A stretch of DNA of 64,000 nucleotides from Labia minor (Eukaryota; Arthropoda; Insecta; Dermaptera; Spongiphoridae), in assembly GCA_963082975.1 (NCBI GenBank), contig OY720350.1, positions 24,523,875 to 24,587,874 on the forward strand, read 5' to 3'. Numbering within the stretch: position 1 is the stretch's first letter; each line of letters begins with the position of its first letter. Shown piece by piece: positions 34,482 through 46,955 of the stretch. The notes under the pieces were generated by a model. The model was not told where the DNA came from. It made no database searches and was given only the letters and a program-made list of their open reading frames with translations. Both the position numbers and the translations under genes were made by a program.

Positions 34482-35375
34482 ATATCTCGCCAGAGATAGT
34501 ATTGCGATCACGAAAATGTTCGATGTCGAGATTTTGATGTTTTTATACGTTTTGAAGGTCCCTGAATCATTTTCACTAAGGTTGAGAAAAATGTCTGTGT
34601 GTGTGTTTATGTAGACAAGATTACGCAAAAACGGTTTGAGCTATAATAATATAATAATGAAATTTGGTACACGGGCATTATTCAAAATTCGTAGTTTTCT
34701 ATCAACTTTTAAGAAATGTAGCTCATTCGGTAGAGGACCTACCACGTTTTCATTTTGTTTCCTCTAAACTGACCGTAGAAATAAAGATATATATTTGATA
34801 GTTTTTAAGATGATTAAAAATTGTATAAAACTGCTATATATAGAATTTCAGCTTGATTGAATCACTGAAAGTACCGGAATTCATTTTTAACACGTTGACT
34901 GCTAATCTCGCGCTAGCACGTGTCGTGGTGCCATCAACAAAGAGCCAAACACGCGCTGGTTTAAAATTTATATTATTTATTTATTTTAATTATTTTATTT
35001 TTAAAGAAATGTAGCTCATTCGGTAGAGGACCTACCACGTTTTGATTTTTTTCCTCTAAACTGACCGTAGAAATAAAGATATATATTTGATAGTTTTTAA
35101 GATGATTAAAAATTGTATAAAACTGCTATATATAGAATTTCAGCTTGATTGAATCACTGAAAGTACCGGAATTCATTTTTAACACGTTGACTGCTAACCA
35201 CGCTCTAGCACGTGATGTGGTGTCATCAACAAAGAGCCAAACACGCACTGGTTTAATATTTATATTATTTATTTATTTTAATTCATAATTTATAATTAAT
35301 TTATATATAATATAATATATGTTATTTAATTGAATTAAAATTGCGAAATAGTCGAGTGGAGGCACTCCAGATTTC
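34482..35375 (+). mobile_element. A-family element, copy A4, with internal tandem duplication
   Basis: The copy has normal ends (tatctcgccagagatag to gtcgagtggaggcactccag). Its second half is duplicated: the block starting aagaaatgtagctcattcgg at about 34710 restarts at about 35004, a unit of about 293 bp. The two units differ at several positions, for example tgctaatctcgcgctagcac against tgctaaccacgctctagcac, so the duplication is not brand-new. Confidence 0.75.
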
Positions 35376-35593
35376 TTAATATAATATATGGTTGTGTTTA
35401 GATAAATTTTGAACGTTGTATTCTTGGTTAGGGGGGAGTTCTATAGCGATTTACTGTTCCTTTTGTTTGCTTCTCTTTCATCATCTGCCCCTGGACATAA
35501 CAGTTTGGCATTTGATATCCACCATAAAATGACCAGCGAGCTATCGTATTTGACAAACATTTTTGTTGTTTGTAATAAAAATTATTTCACGGT
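35376..35593. other. Less AT-rich stretch before the possible exon
   Basis: A 93-codon frame (35409-35690) overlaps this stretch and the candidate exon but is unrecognised. It could be 5' UTR if the exon is real. Confidence 0.3.
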
Positions 35594-35756
35594 ATGGTTA
35601 ACATCGCCTACCATTGGACGAGAGGATCGCTCGTCAAATTTAACTCAGCGGATAGGCACGAAGTCGGAACGAAAGAAAAAGCTCATATAATACAAAACCA
35701 TTTTTATTCTTTTCCGTATATTCATGAAAATGAAATCAACGATCATTTATTAAAAG
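35594..35756 (+). CDS. Possible orphan first coding exon
   Basis: From the ATG at 35594 the frame stays open for 54 codons and ends exactly at a consensus donor (AAAAG|GTAAG at 35756/35757). In-frame stops lie just upstream, so the ATG would be the true start. The peptide is balanced in composition (for example WTRGSLVKFNSADRHEVG and HENEINDHLL), unlike the Tyr/Ile/Asn/Lys-rich chance frames elsewhere here. A TTCTACTACAG acceptor at 35832 would join in phase but opens only 18 codons before a stop. I do not recognise the protein. It may be a real short gene, a broken exon or a chance frame. Confidence 0.25.
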
Positions 35757-36470
35757 GTAAGATTATTCGTTAATTAATGAAAAAGAATTTTATAATATAT
35801 TAAATGTAATAATTATTAAATTCTACTACAGGTTGCCCAAAAATTAAATTATATTATTTTTTATTCTTAAGTTATCTTCACTAATAATAAACCTCATTAT
35901 ATATTCTTGATATTTATAATATAACTTGACATTTCAAACTTGTTTTAAAAATAAGAAAGTCAATTCAATGGAAATAATTAACAATACTTTGTTTGGATTT
36001 TATGTTAAGATGGAAAATTAAAATCATATTTTATTGTATTACTTCCGAAAAGGCGAAAACACTTTGCAAACTTAAAAAAGTTATTTGAAATGGGATGTCG
36101 ATAATGTCTTAAAACTGCTGAAGTGTCAGAATTTTTATTTATTCGATTTAAAGTTTAACCACTTAGCGCCTTCGATTTTATAAAATATTTTCTCTTTAAG
36201 AATCCAACCCAACCTGATATCACTTTTATTTAAGCCATCAATAAAAAAAAAAAAGCAATAATAAATAAATAAATAAAAAAATATTACTGTTCAAGGACAG
36301 GCAACTATAAAGGGCCTGTCAGTCTAGAAGATAATAAATAAATAATAAAATATCACTGTTCAAAAAAGTAGGTTTGTTAAATTTCGACCAAGAATTGAAC
36401 TTCACCCGCACGATGTTTAGAGATTGTAAATCTCTCAAAGTTTTGGGCTGAATCATTCACAATCATTTTT
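35757..36470. other. AT-rich spacer with one hairpin
   Basis: A perfect GACAGGC/GCCTGTC stem with an 11-nt loop lies at about 36296-36320. Otherwise no gene was seen. Confidence 0.45.
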
Positions 36471-37149
36471 TACCGACCGACGATAGTAAGGGAGGTATTG
36501 TTTTCACACCAAATTTCACATGTGGAGATTTTTACATATCTCCACGAATCATGCATTTTCTAAACAAAAAAAAGTATTTTTAGCATGATGTCTGTCCGTC
36601 TGTCCGTCCGTCCGTCTGTCCGTCCGTCCGTCTGTCCGTCCGTCCGTCCGTCCGTCTGTCCGTCCGTATAGATGTGTACAGCCTGAACGGCTCAACGGAT
36701 TTTGATGAAATTTGGTATATTTACTTAATGCATCAGTGGGATGAATTGATCAACTTTTGGTGCAATTCCGGAAACCGGAAGTGGTAGTATTAGCGATCGA
36801 CGATAGGAAGGAAAGGGTTATTTTCACACCAAAGGAGATTTTTTTATATATCACCACGAATCATGCATTTTGTATTGGTTTTATCCTCGAAAAAAATCAT
36901 ATTTATTAGTTTTTTCTTGATTTAAAATTATATGACGTCATCCAGCCATGCATGACGTCACAGCCTGGTCTTGCATATATATTATAAATAAAATAAAATT
37001 AAAAATGTTTATATTTATTATTTATGTATCCATATCTGTTTTTTATTACATTAATAGATATATGAAAATTATTTGAAATTGTTTCTGTAGCTGGAAATTA
37101 ATTTATTTCAAACCGTCGGTCGGTTCGGACCTGGCCACAGGTCAACTTA
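36471..37149 (+). mobile_element. B-family element, copy B2 (full length)
   Basis: This copy defines the family. The left subterminal repeat ccgaccgacg is at 36473-36482, a long TCCG/TCTG microsatellite at 36597-36664, and then cggattttgatgaaatttgg. Two tgacgtca motifs lie near 36933-36960. The right subterminal repeat cgtcggtcgg (37114-37123) and a perfect hairpin gacctg-gcca-caggtc (37128-37143) close it. No protein is encoded. The element would depend on a Rep/helicase supplied in trans if it is rolling-circle, which is inferred from structure. Confidence 0.75.
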
Positions 37150-37429
37150 TTTTATATTAGTCAACAGCGCGTTCTTTGTATACTTATTTTCCTTTTTAAT
37201 CAGTTTACTTTTCGTTTTATTCTATTTCTAAAAGAAATTTAAAAGTTAGGCTAGTTCAGTGAAACTACTAATCAAATTCAACAATTTCTTATACTTCATG
37301 ATGAATTTTTTGAATTTAACGATTCATAGCTTATAGAAGAAGTGAAAGATGGATAAAACAAAACCGGACCTTGGACATTTCCTATTCGGGACAGCAAAAG
37401 TCAGAATTTATTTATAGACTCATTAAATC

Positions 37430-37467
<38 letters not shown>

Positions 37468-37662
37468 CATATTTTTATTTCTTTCGAAGATTATATCTAA
37501 TCACTAAAGGCTTTTTTTATTCCCTGGCATATTCTATAATCTTATTTATTTTTTTATTAATATAATAACATAAAATTTTCAAAAGGATTAAAGAATTATA
37601 ATGTACCTATATATTGAATATAAGAAAGAGAATTAAATTAGAAAGATTTAAATGAAAAAATA
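37150..37662. other. AT-rich spacer with (TA)n
   Basis: A (TA)n tract lies at about 37435-37467. The 64-codon frame across it is microsatellite-driven. Confidence 0.45.
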
Positions 37663-38250
37663 AGCTGGGGTGTCTCCACTCGACTACCTCGCAAATTTGA
37701 ATTGGATTAAATAATATATATTATATATAAATTAAATTTAATTAATTAAATTATAAATTAAAATCAATAAATAATATTTATTAAACCAGTACGTGTTTGG
37801 CTCTTTATTGATGAGACCACGACTCGTGCTGGGGCGTGATTTGCAGTGTTAAAAATTAATTCCGGTACTTTCAGCGATTCAATCAAGCTGAAATTCTATA
37901 AATAGCAGTTTTATACAATTTTTAATCATGTGATAAATTATCCAACATATATCTTTATTTTTACGGTCAGTTTATAGAAAAAAAAATCAAAACGTGGTAG
38001 GTAATGACCCTCTTCCAATTGAGCTACATTTCTCAAAAGTTGATAGAAAACTATGAATTTTGAATAATGCCCCTGTACCAAATTTCATTATTCTAGCTCA
38101 AACCGTTTTTGAGTAATCTGGTCTACACACACACAGACATTTTTCTCACTCTTAGTGAAAATGACTCAGGGACCTTCAAAACGTATAAAAACATCAAAAT
38201 CTCAACATCGAATATTTTCGTGATCGCAATACTATCTCGGGCGAGATAAT
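37663..38250 (-). mobile_element. A-family element, copy A5
   Basis: This is a full-length reversed copy, with the hairpin side (ggggtgtctccactcgacta) on the left and the ctatctcgggcgagata end on the right. The GT run is short here (acacacacagaca). Confidence 0.72.
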
Positions 38251-38316
38251 AATTAAGAGTATAGAGCAACAGGTGGTTTTAAATACATGGGCATACACTG
38301 CTGGTGCAAAGACTAG

Positions 38317-38350
<34 letters not shown>

Positions 38351-39099
38351 ATCGGTTCATTTCATTTGTTTGAATGTAGTATTGCCCGGGGATCGAGAGA
38401 AGGAAAAATGATTTCGGTTCTTTTCATGTCATGACCGATGAATAACTCAAAAAAAAACATATATATATATATATAAATTTATTCGTGTGTTGCTAACCTG
38501 AGAAAGTGATGCGAGGCGGAGGAAAATGAAAAGATGAACCGACGAGTTGTAGATTTTTTTTTTTTTTTGATTTATCAAAAAGAAATCATAAAATAATTAA
38601 ATCAAATTCACACATGGCATATATAAATTGCAAGCATAGATAAAAGCGAGAAATGAAGTGTCAGAATAGACGAGGTGTGTGTGTATATATTTATTTATTC
38701 AAATGTTTTGTTTTTTTTTGCACAACTCTATGATATCATAAAATATTTCATTAAGCCTGTTTGATCGTAGTTCATTACTTGAATCGATGCATTTTGATGA
38801 AAATGAATGTTCTTTGTTTCTTTTTTTGTTTTTTAATCCAACATTTATTATGGATGAACATTGAAAGCTACTTTGAAATTATAATTTCTATTTATAAGCC
38901 TAATCATTATGAAAATTTAGAAGTAAATTTATATTAATTTATATGAATGGATTATAATTATATAAGTGATAACTTCATTGTAAAATTAAATCAAAATAGA
39001 GCGAGGAATATATCAATCCTTTTTATGATTTTAATGAAAATCAATTTAATTCTATATAATAAATCATAATAATAAATCAACATTTAATTAATTATTATT
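38251..39099. other. AT-rich spacer with (TA)n tracts
   Basis: Microsatellites lie at about 38318-38351 and 38458-38477. No gene was seen. Confidence 0.45.
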
Positions 39100-39300
39100 T
39101 TTAATATCTATCTATCCTATCTCTCATCAAATTCTTACTTTCTCTCTTACATCCTTTCCTAAATTGTCTTTCCATCATGTCTTTGGTCTTCCAACCGGTT
39201 GTTGCCCAATCCATCTCCCCACTAATAGACTTTTTCTTTTTCTTTCCTCTCCCATTCTTACCACGTGTCCTGTCCATCGCAATGGGAATTGAATTAGTAA
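39100..39300 (-). pseudogene. RTE-like LINE tail, decayed
   Basis: The minus strand reads RWTGHVVRMGEERKKKKS, then GEMDWATTGWKTKDMMERQF, resembling the stretch between the GH(V/I)xRM motif and the end of RTE-like ORF2 proteins. A GATA-type repeat follows at about 39105-39120. It is short and diverged, and less certain than the copies at 1636 and 10380. Confidence 0.5.
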
Positions 39301-39425
39301 TCGCTCAAGAGACCACCATTCCAGTTTACAATTTCTTCCTGCTAAAACCTACTGTCTATGGTCGTCTTGAACACCTTGTATTGTTTGTTGAATCGTAAAC
39401 AACAGTACCAAATATTGTTTCGAAC

Positions 39426-39975
39426 ATGTCCAATTTCTTACCAAATAAAGAGCTTTTTCGTGGAGTTTTCCTTCATTATTTTAATATGAAGAAAAGTGCG
39501 GCCGAGGGTCATCGAATTTTAGTGGAAGTTTACAGTGAGTATGCTCCATCTGAACAATTGTGTCGGAGGTGGTTTGGTCGCTTTAAAAGTGGTGATTTTG
39601 AGCTCGAAGACAAGGAACGCGACCGAACCAACCCGTGATCTACTAGGAGCTGCTCAAGTCGAATAAAACAATCACGGGAGAACGCTATCGGACTCAACGC
39701 ATGCATTTAAGCCCCGCACTGAAGCAAAAACGGCCGAAAGGCACAATAAAGTGATTTTGCATCATGACAACGCTCGACGACATGTTGCAAAACCGGTGAA
39801 AACCTACCTAGAAACACTGAGATGGGAAGTCCTACCCCACCCGCTATATTCTCGAGATATTGCTCAATTTGGACTATTACTGTTCCGGTCGGTGATACAT
39901 GGTCTGTCTCAGCAGAAGTTCACTTCAACAATGCAAAAAAGGAAATCTAGCAATGGATCATACCTCACTTTTTAA
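39426..39975 (+). pseudogene. Mos1-like mariner transposase, internally deleted
   Basis: The first frame (39426-39638) is the N-terminal HTH region: an MSNFLPNKE start, KKSAAEGHRILVEVY, CRRWFGRFKSGDFELEDKE, then a stop. The sequence resumes with ELLKSNKTITGERY in the next part. A second frame (39751-39975) has HHDNARRHVAKPVKTYLETL and RWEVLPHPLYSRDIAQFG. About a third of the usual 345 or so residues is missing, including the first catalytic Asp. The second Asp (HHDN) remains. The third, in the usual APSD motif, is replaced (AQFG). At least two frame breaks are present. I could not find clear terminal repeats. Confidence 0.85.
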
Positions 39976-41686
39976 TGTGTTTAATTTATATAATTGTACT
40001 GATGAAACTGAAATCTGATAAGTTCATAATGGAAGAAATCCAAATTAAAAATAAATGGAAGCTATTTGAACTAATACCTAATAGCAACACCATATCAATT
40101 AAAAAAAATATTTCATCTAAATGATTATTTTATATTTAAGATTATGTTAATTAATTTTTTTTTATCAAACCGAAAAATGAAGTAAATTTCATTCTTAATA
40201 AAATATAGAGATTGCAATTATTCATTATAATCTTCAATTAAATTCATGATGTATTAAATTTTATAAACGTGACACCATGTTTCCAGATACAACAAAATTT
40301 GTTTTCTGTTGACATATAATTTTATTGTAAATAGTAAATAATAACTATAATGAACAATATTTGTTTTAAAAAGGCATCATACTTTAAAAAAAAAACCCAA
40401 AAAAAATTGAAACTACAAAACCTAAGAATAAAGGGTCAATTCTCATTAAAATCGGAAAAATATTTTATACATATTTATCTAAAAATTTATCTATTAATGT
40501 TTATCACAATCGACTTATTTCAATATAAATAATTGTATTTTTTTGAAATTTTCTTCTTAAATAATTTCTCTAAACATTTATCATAAAAATGAAAGAAAAA
40601 TTAACCAAGAGATAATTCAAATAAACTGATATATCCGAAGTGTTCAGACAGGCAGCTCGTTTGACTAAAACTTGACTAAAACCTGTATGGCACACCATGA
40701 GGTGGTCACGTCACTTTTATTACGAGCACAAAATTAGTATATAGAAACGTTGTGTTATATGTATTCATACTATAATGAGAATTCTATTATGAAAAACAAC
40801 CAATAATTGTCTATTTATATCCAATTTAATATAATAATAATAATAATAATAATAATATATTAATTAAATCATAAAAAACAAGTACATATATTTATTCAAT
40901 ATGTATGATGTTTTTGAAGGCAATAGCTATATAAGGATACCGGCATCGCTTCGCTATCAAATGGAACTATGTTCTTCTGTCATCATAAATTATATTATAT
41001 TAATATTCATTCAATTGATCATTATATATATATATATATATAAATTTTTCTATATTTTTTTTGAATTTTCTAATCCCACAATCCGACAAGTTCTGCATAC
41101 AAAAGAGAAAGAAAACATCCTTCTTTGGTTGTCCATAAATAATTCTTCATTCCATGGGCTTTGAGTACTTGTCAAAGCATTTCTTCCATCAAGTACTTTA
41201 CGTATCCCCTACAAGTTCCTCCCCATTACTCATATTCTATATATATATATGTATATAATAGAAAATACATAAAAAAGAAATTGATGGTAAACTCAAATAG
41301 GGATGAAATTAAAAATAATAAAGAAACTACTCAAAGCATTTATTGCAATTGTCTTTATTATCGACTTAAATGTTCAAGATATACTTATGCAGTTATACAT
41401 GTCTATAAATGTGAAATTGAAAGGTGTGAAAAAAAATTATCACTCATTGTAAATACAAAGCAGGTGGTTAATTTTTTTTTTTTAATTTATTCATTTCATT
41501 ATTATTTTTTATTACTTATTTGGAAATTATGGATACTAGTTATGGACACCAGATACGATATAATAGATTAATTTTTCAATAAGTATAATAATTTAATAAT
41601 AATAATAATAATAATTTTTCAATAAGTTTTTTAACAAGTTTCTTAAATTTTATAAAATAATTAAATTAAATAAAATTTAAATTTTT
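39976..41686. other. AT-rich spacer
   Basis: A patch at 40640-40735 is less AT-rich and contains cacc-atga-ggtg. A 136-codon plus frame at 41161-41571 is the longest unassigned frame in the window, but it is Tyr/Lys/Ile/Phe-rich, as expected by chance in such DNA. Confidence 0.4.
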
Positions 41687-42249
41687 ACTATCTCTCCAGA
41701 GATAGTATTGCGATCTTGATGTTTTTATACGTTTTGAAGGTCCCTGAGTCATTTTCACTAAGGTTAAGAAAAATGTCTGTGTGTGTATGTAGACAAGATT
41801 ACTCAAAAACGGTTGGAGCTAGAATCATGAAATTTGGTACATAGGCTTATTCAAAATTCATAGATTTCTCTCAACTTTTGAGAAATGTTGCTCATCCGCG
41901 GAAGTGGGTCATTACCTACCACGTTCTGATTTTTTTCCTCTAAACTGACCCTAAAAATAAAGATATATGTTTGATAGTTTTTCACAGGATTAACAATTGT
42001 ATAAAACTGATATATATAGAATTTCAGCTTGATTGAATCACTCAAAGTACCGGAATTAATTTTTTACGTTATTTAACACGTTGACTGCCCATCACGCGCC
42101 AGCAAGTGACAAAGAGCCAAACATTAACACTTTAATAAATATTATTTATTAATTCTAATTTATTATTTAATTAATTAAATTTAATTTGAATATAATATAA
42201 TCCAATTCAAATTTGCGAGATAGTCGAGTGGAGACACTCCAGATTTTTT
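41687..42249 (+). mobile_element. A-family element, copy A6
   Basis: The right end is textbook: gcgagatagt at 42215-42224, then gagtg-gaga-cactc at 42226-42239. The left end is tatctctccagagatag, with one change in the subterminal repeat. The left part is shortened (the acgaaaattttcgatg block is missing). Confidence 0.72.
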
Positions 42250-44911
42250 TAAATTAAAAGAACAATTCAATTCTTCTTATATTTACTTTCATTTTTGTAT
42301 ATATTACATTAATATTGTAAAATAAGGGGAAATATTGGCAAAATCAATTAAAAAAATTCAAATTTAATTTTTTAACGTTTGAATATTATAAGTTAAAAAC
42401 AGTCTGGTGATGTGTTAAACAGTTAAAGAACAAATCGGTTAGAGAAAATGAAAGTGGCTAATTGTAATATACACACAATAAAATCAACCATATTAATTTT
42501 ACTCCTTATACCAAATATTAAATAATGACATTAATTTAATAGATAATATTTGTTTTAAGAAGGCATCATACATTAAAAAAAAATGAAACAACAAAAGTTA
42601 AGAATAAAGGAATCAACATTACTAAAATCAGAGAAATTTTTAGAGAGTCGGAATTTCGGTTTTTGATCTTTTAAGTGCATACTACTCAATTCGTTTTTAA
42701 TGGATTATAGCAATTTAGAAATCTTTGAAATTTCATAAAGAATTCTTATTAAAATTTGTTATATTTTATTTATTGAAAAAATCATATCAACAAAGTGGAT
42801 TGCCAAAGCTAAAGCAACTTTAGTTGTTTAAATACCTAAAATCTAAAAATTATAAACTGAAAACTTGCAAACTAACAATAATTGCATTAATTTGGTCAAG
42901 CAATGTAATGATGTTAGGGATATTATAATAAGGTTTTGCTAAAATTGTTTTTTTAGAAATATCATTATATTTATATTTTAATATACATATATTATTCATC
43001 TTGAATTATATTGGCATGGCTTAAATTTTCAAAATATTAATAAAATAAAAGATAGATAAATATAAACTACTTATGAACTATTGTAATTTTATAATTAACA
43101 TTTGTAAATTAATTACATTAAAATTAATTAATTATAATTAAATTATATTGCTCCTATACCTTTTAGGGATCAATTGAAATATCTATAAGAATTTTCAAAA
43201 GTCTAGCTAAGTTTAAAGTTTATGAAAAATCGATTTCAATTTGCCATAAGAGCGAACAGACAGACAGGGGGGTCAGAGAGACAGACAGACAGACGTGAAG
43301 CGAAAATGATAAAAACGTTATAAAAAATCGTTATAAAAATTACAAAAAGAATAATAAGTGAATGTGTTTAATGCGATTTTTTCTATCTTTGTTTATATCA
43401 ATATATAAAGATATATAAGAATAAGCTAGTAAAATTGCAAGGAAGATAATTTATTTTGCAAAAAGGTATTCCTCATATATATATATATATATATATTATA
43501 ACTTTTTCATAGTTGTGTGATAATTTAACGCTCAAATTGCTCAATTAATCTTATTTATTGGCCCATAATTTCTTTTTAAAAGAAGTGGGGAGGAATTTGA
43601 TGATTTTTTTTTATGTATTTTAAATTTTATATATATTTCTTCCCTTCTATACCTTCCTCAAGATAGTTTAGATTATCTTAAGACACAGCAACACATTCTT
43701 CACTGTTACACCTGAATGCCATAAAAGGCTAACGAAAAACGGTCTTATTTTCTTGAAACATGTTCACATAGAGTAGAGATATTCAAGATGAACATAATTC
43801 ATTTAGACAAGATGAGTACCTTCACTAACTTCTCTCTCCCTTAATCTTTATATTTTTTCCACTTATTTTTATCAGATTGTTTTAAGGAAAGAAAATTTAT
43901 TGATTGCGTTAGAAATATCTCATCTAATATAAGGTAAATAAAAATAATATAATAGTAAATAATGAAAAACGTTGTACCTGTTAAATAAATAAAATATATT
44001 TGAAAAATTTTTATAGATATATAATTTTCTCAATATTTATATATAAATGTATAAAATATTACCAATCAATAATTTAAAATAATAGTAATAAAATAATTAG
44101 AAATAATAATTAAATAAAACAAATGATTTTAAAAGTATTCAGGTTTTATCTACAAATTTCGATGAAAAATGGATTAATAATAAATGGATCATAAAATTTG
44201 CATATTAATTCAAATTTTTACAACTTATATTATAATAAATCAACTTGAAATTTATTAATAATGTCAGATATTCATCCAAATAATTGCTCATCAAAAAGAA
44301 CCGCGACTTTAAGGAGCTCCAATAAAAAAAAACATTAAAATCCCTATTAAACTTAAACCTATTCAGGTGTCGCGATAACAAATAAAAAAAAATTCTTCCT
44401 ATAATAAAAAAAAATATACACTTAAATTAAATTAATGATTATGAAAATTTCGAAAAAAAACATGCATTTATATTCAAAATATTTTTTTTTCTCTTTTTAC
44501 TAGCTTTGTAGGATATAAGCCCAATTTTATCCATCATTCATATTATTAGAAAATTATTATTAAATTTTAAATTAAATAAAATTGGCAAGGTTCGTCGACC
44601 TTAAGTTTGCCGGACTATGACTTAAATTGTTTTTGTCTATAATTATTGGCCGTGGAATAAATTTCCATTTTAGTCAGCTTTACACGGAATTAATTTTATT
44701 TATACTTGAATTAAATAAATTTGGCGAGATTCGGTCCCTCAAACTCAATTTTGGCGGACATGGATTATAAGACTTAGAAATTTAAATCCTATAATTCATA
44801 ATTCAGAAATTCTGGAAAAATTATTTATCAAATCAATTCTATAAGTAATGATTATTAATAAAAAATGGATTAAAATAATTTTAGTATAAAGTATTTTAGT
44901 ATTTTATCATT
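42250..44911. other. AT-rich spacer with decayed repeat traces
   Basis: A GACA microsatellite with a ccataagagcgaacagac lead lies at about 43248-43305, like the core of the B-type elements but without ends. Two diverged direct repeats lead with aattaaataaaattggc (44571-44628 and 44712-44775). (TA)n lies at about 43476-43498. No gene was seen. Confidence 0.4.
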
Positions 44912-45468
44912 ACTATCTCGCCAGAGATAGTATTGAGATCACGAAATTTCGATGTCGTGATTTTGATGTTTTTATACGTTTTGAAGGTCCCTGAGTTATT
45001 TTCACTAAGGTTGAGAAAAATGTCTGTATGTGTGTGTGTAGACATGATTACAAGATTTGAGTTAGAGTCATGAAATTTGGTACACGGACATTATTTAAAA
45101 TTCGTAGTTTTCTATCAACTTTTGAGAAATGTAGCTCATCCGGAAGTGGGCCATTACCTACCACACGTTTTGATATTTTTTTCCTCTAAACTGACCCTAA
45201 AAATAAAGATATATGTTTGATAATTTGTTTAAAACTGTTATATATAGAATTTCAGCTTGATAGAATCACTGAAAGTACCAGAATTAATTTTTTAACACTG
45301 CAAATCTCACGCGCCAACACGTGACGTGATGCCATCAACAAAGAGCTAAACAATAAGTATTATTTATTAATTTTAATTTATAATTAATTAAATTTAATTT
45401 AAAAGTAATATATGCTATTCAATCCAATTAAAATTGCGAGATAGTCGAGTGGAGACACTCCAGATTTA
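44912..45468 (+). mobile_element. A-family element, copy A7
   Basis: Both subterminal repeats are perfect: actatctcgc at 44912-44921 and gcgagatagt at 45435-45444, followed by the gagtg-gaga-cactc hairpin. The (TG)n run lies at about 45026-45040. It is one of the best copies for defining the family. Confidence 0.78.
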
Positions 45469-46955
45469 TTTTGTAAATGAAAAAGAAAAAGAATTATAGA
45501 AAATTTTAGATGCTTGAATATTTATTATTAAGTTCAAAAGAAAATGAACAAAGAAATTATTCATCAATTTCAAAAAGATAATTTGTTTAAAATTACAATG
45601 TTATTATTATTATTATGTTTAAGACCACTTGATTATGTTATTATATTGTATCAGACATCAATCATTCATCTTATACTAATAATAATATTAATAATAATAC
45701 ATCACCATGTCATTTTCATTATATTCAAAATTGCATTCTTTTTTCAAGGCATAATTTTAAATAAATAGTTTTGATTTTCATAAATTATACGATCAAAATA
45801 TAAAATTTAAAATCAAAATCAAGAAAATCAAGGTAAGAATAAATTGGCTATAAAAAAAAAATTTCCCTCATAAATTAAATATGATACTATAGAATCAAAC
45901 AACACTCTCAACTTCTGATTGATTTATTATCAAAAACAATTTTTCAAATTTTTATGTTTAATTAATTTATTTATATACACAAGTCTTTTAAAAAAAGCAA
46001 TTAAATTATATTTATTATTCTAATTTAATTCTGCAAAGATTTGAATCTAACACTTAAATTTAACAAAAAAAGTAACGTTTTTTGGTTTCATAGACTTGGT
46101 TAGTAAAAATATTTCAGATTTAGATAAATAAGCTTTTTAACAAACGTGGTAAAAAAAAACAAGAAAATTTCACCCGTTAAAGTCATTTTTTTGTTTAGTT
46201 TGTGATGATGAAGTATGAACAGGCCGCCCGTTGGGCTGCTAAAGAGCCAAGCATCTTGAAACATATGTTCTTCAGGAGGGCATTCATTAATAAAAAAAAA
46301 AATTCTTCCTCTTCACCTCCTTCACCTCCCATTCATTCTTAAATCTTTCTTTTTTATCCTTTTAAAACCTTTCTACTCTTTGTTTGATTGCATTTTTTTT
46401 ATCATTTAAATGGTTTCCTGCGATTTTTCAACCAAAGACCACTTCTTTTTCTCTAGTTTATATTAATATTCGTTAATGATGGCAAAATTCCAAAACCATG
46501 AAACATTTTTTTTTTATTTGGCAAATTTTGAACTAAATAAAAACAAGAAAAATCCCATTTATTAAGAGATTATCTATTCATTTTATTCACAGTATTAATA
46601 AAATAATTATTAAAAAAAACATAGGTATGTATAATTTTTAGTTATTTATTTTCTTTTTTTTTTGAAACTATTTAAAAAAATATGATAGATTTAATATTTA
46701 TGGAAATAAATATTAATAATAATAATAATTTTCAAAGAATTATAATATAATATTGTATTTATTAATATATTATATTATTATAATATATTTTATTATTAAT
46801 TTTTTTTTTATTATTAAATATTTCCATCTCTACAAGGACATATTGGTAGATGCTAAGAAAGAAGAAATAAAAAAGTTGATAAAATGTATACCATTTTTAT
46901 TTACAATATTCACCAATAAAAAAAAAATCACTAAAGAAGGTATCCATATATTTTT
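45469..46955. other. AT-rich spacer
   Basis: Open frames at 45544-45768 and 46753-46974 are Ile/Leu-rich AT artefacts. No repeat was recognised except a GC-richer patch at 46215-46280. Confidence 0.45.

Noticed and set aside
36597..36664. Regularly spaced TCCG/TCTG repeats as a possible CRISPR or satellite array
   Set aside because: The unit is 4 bp with no spacers; it is the microsatellite inside a B element and varies in length between copies.
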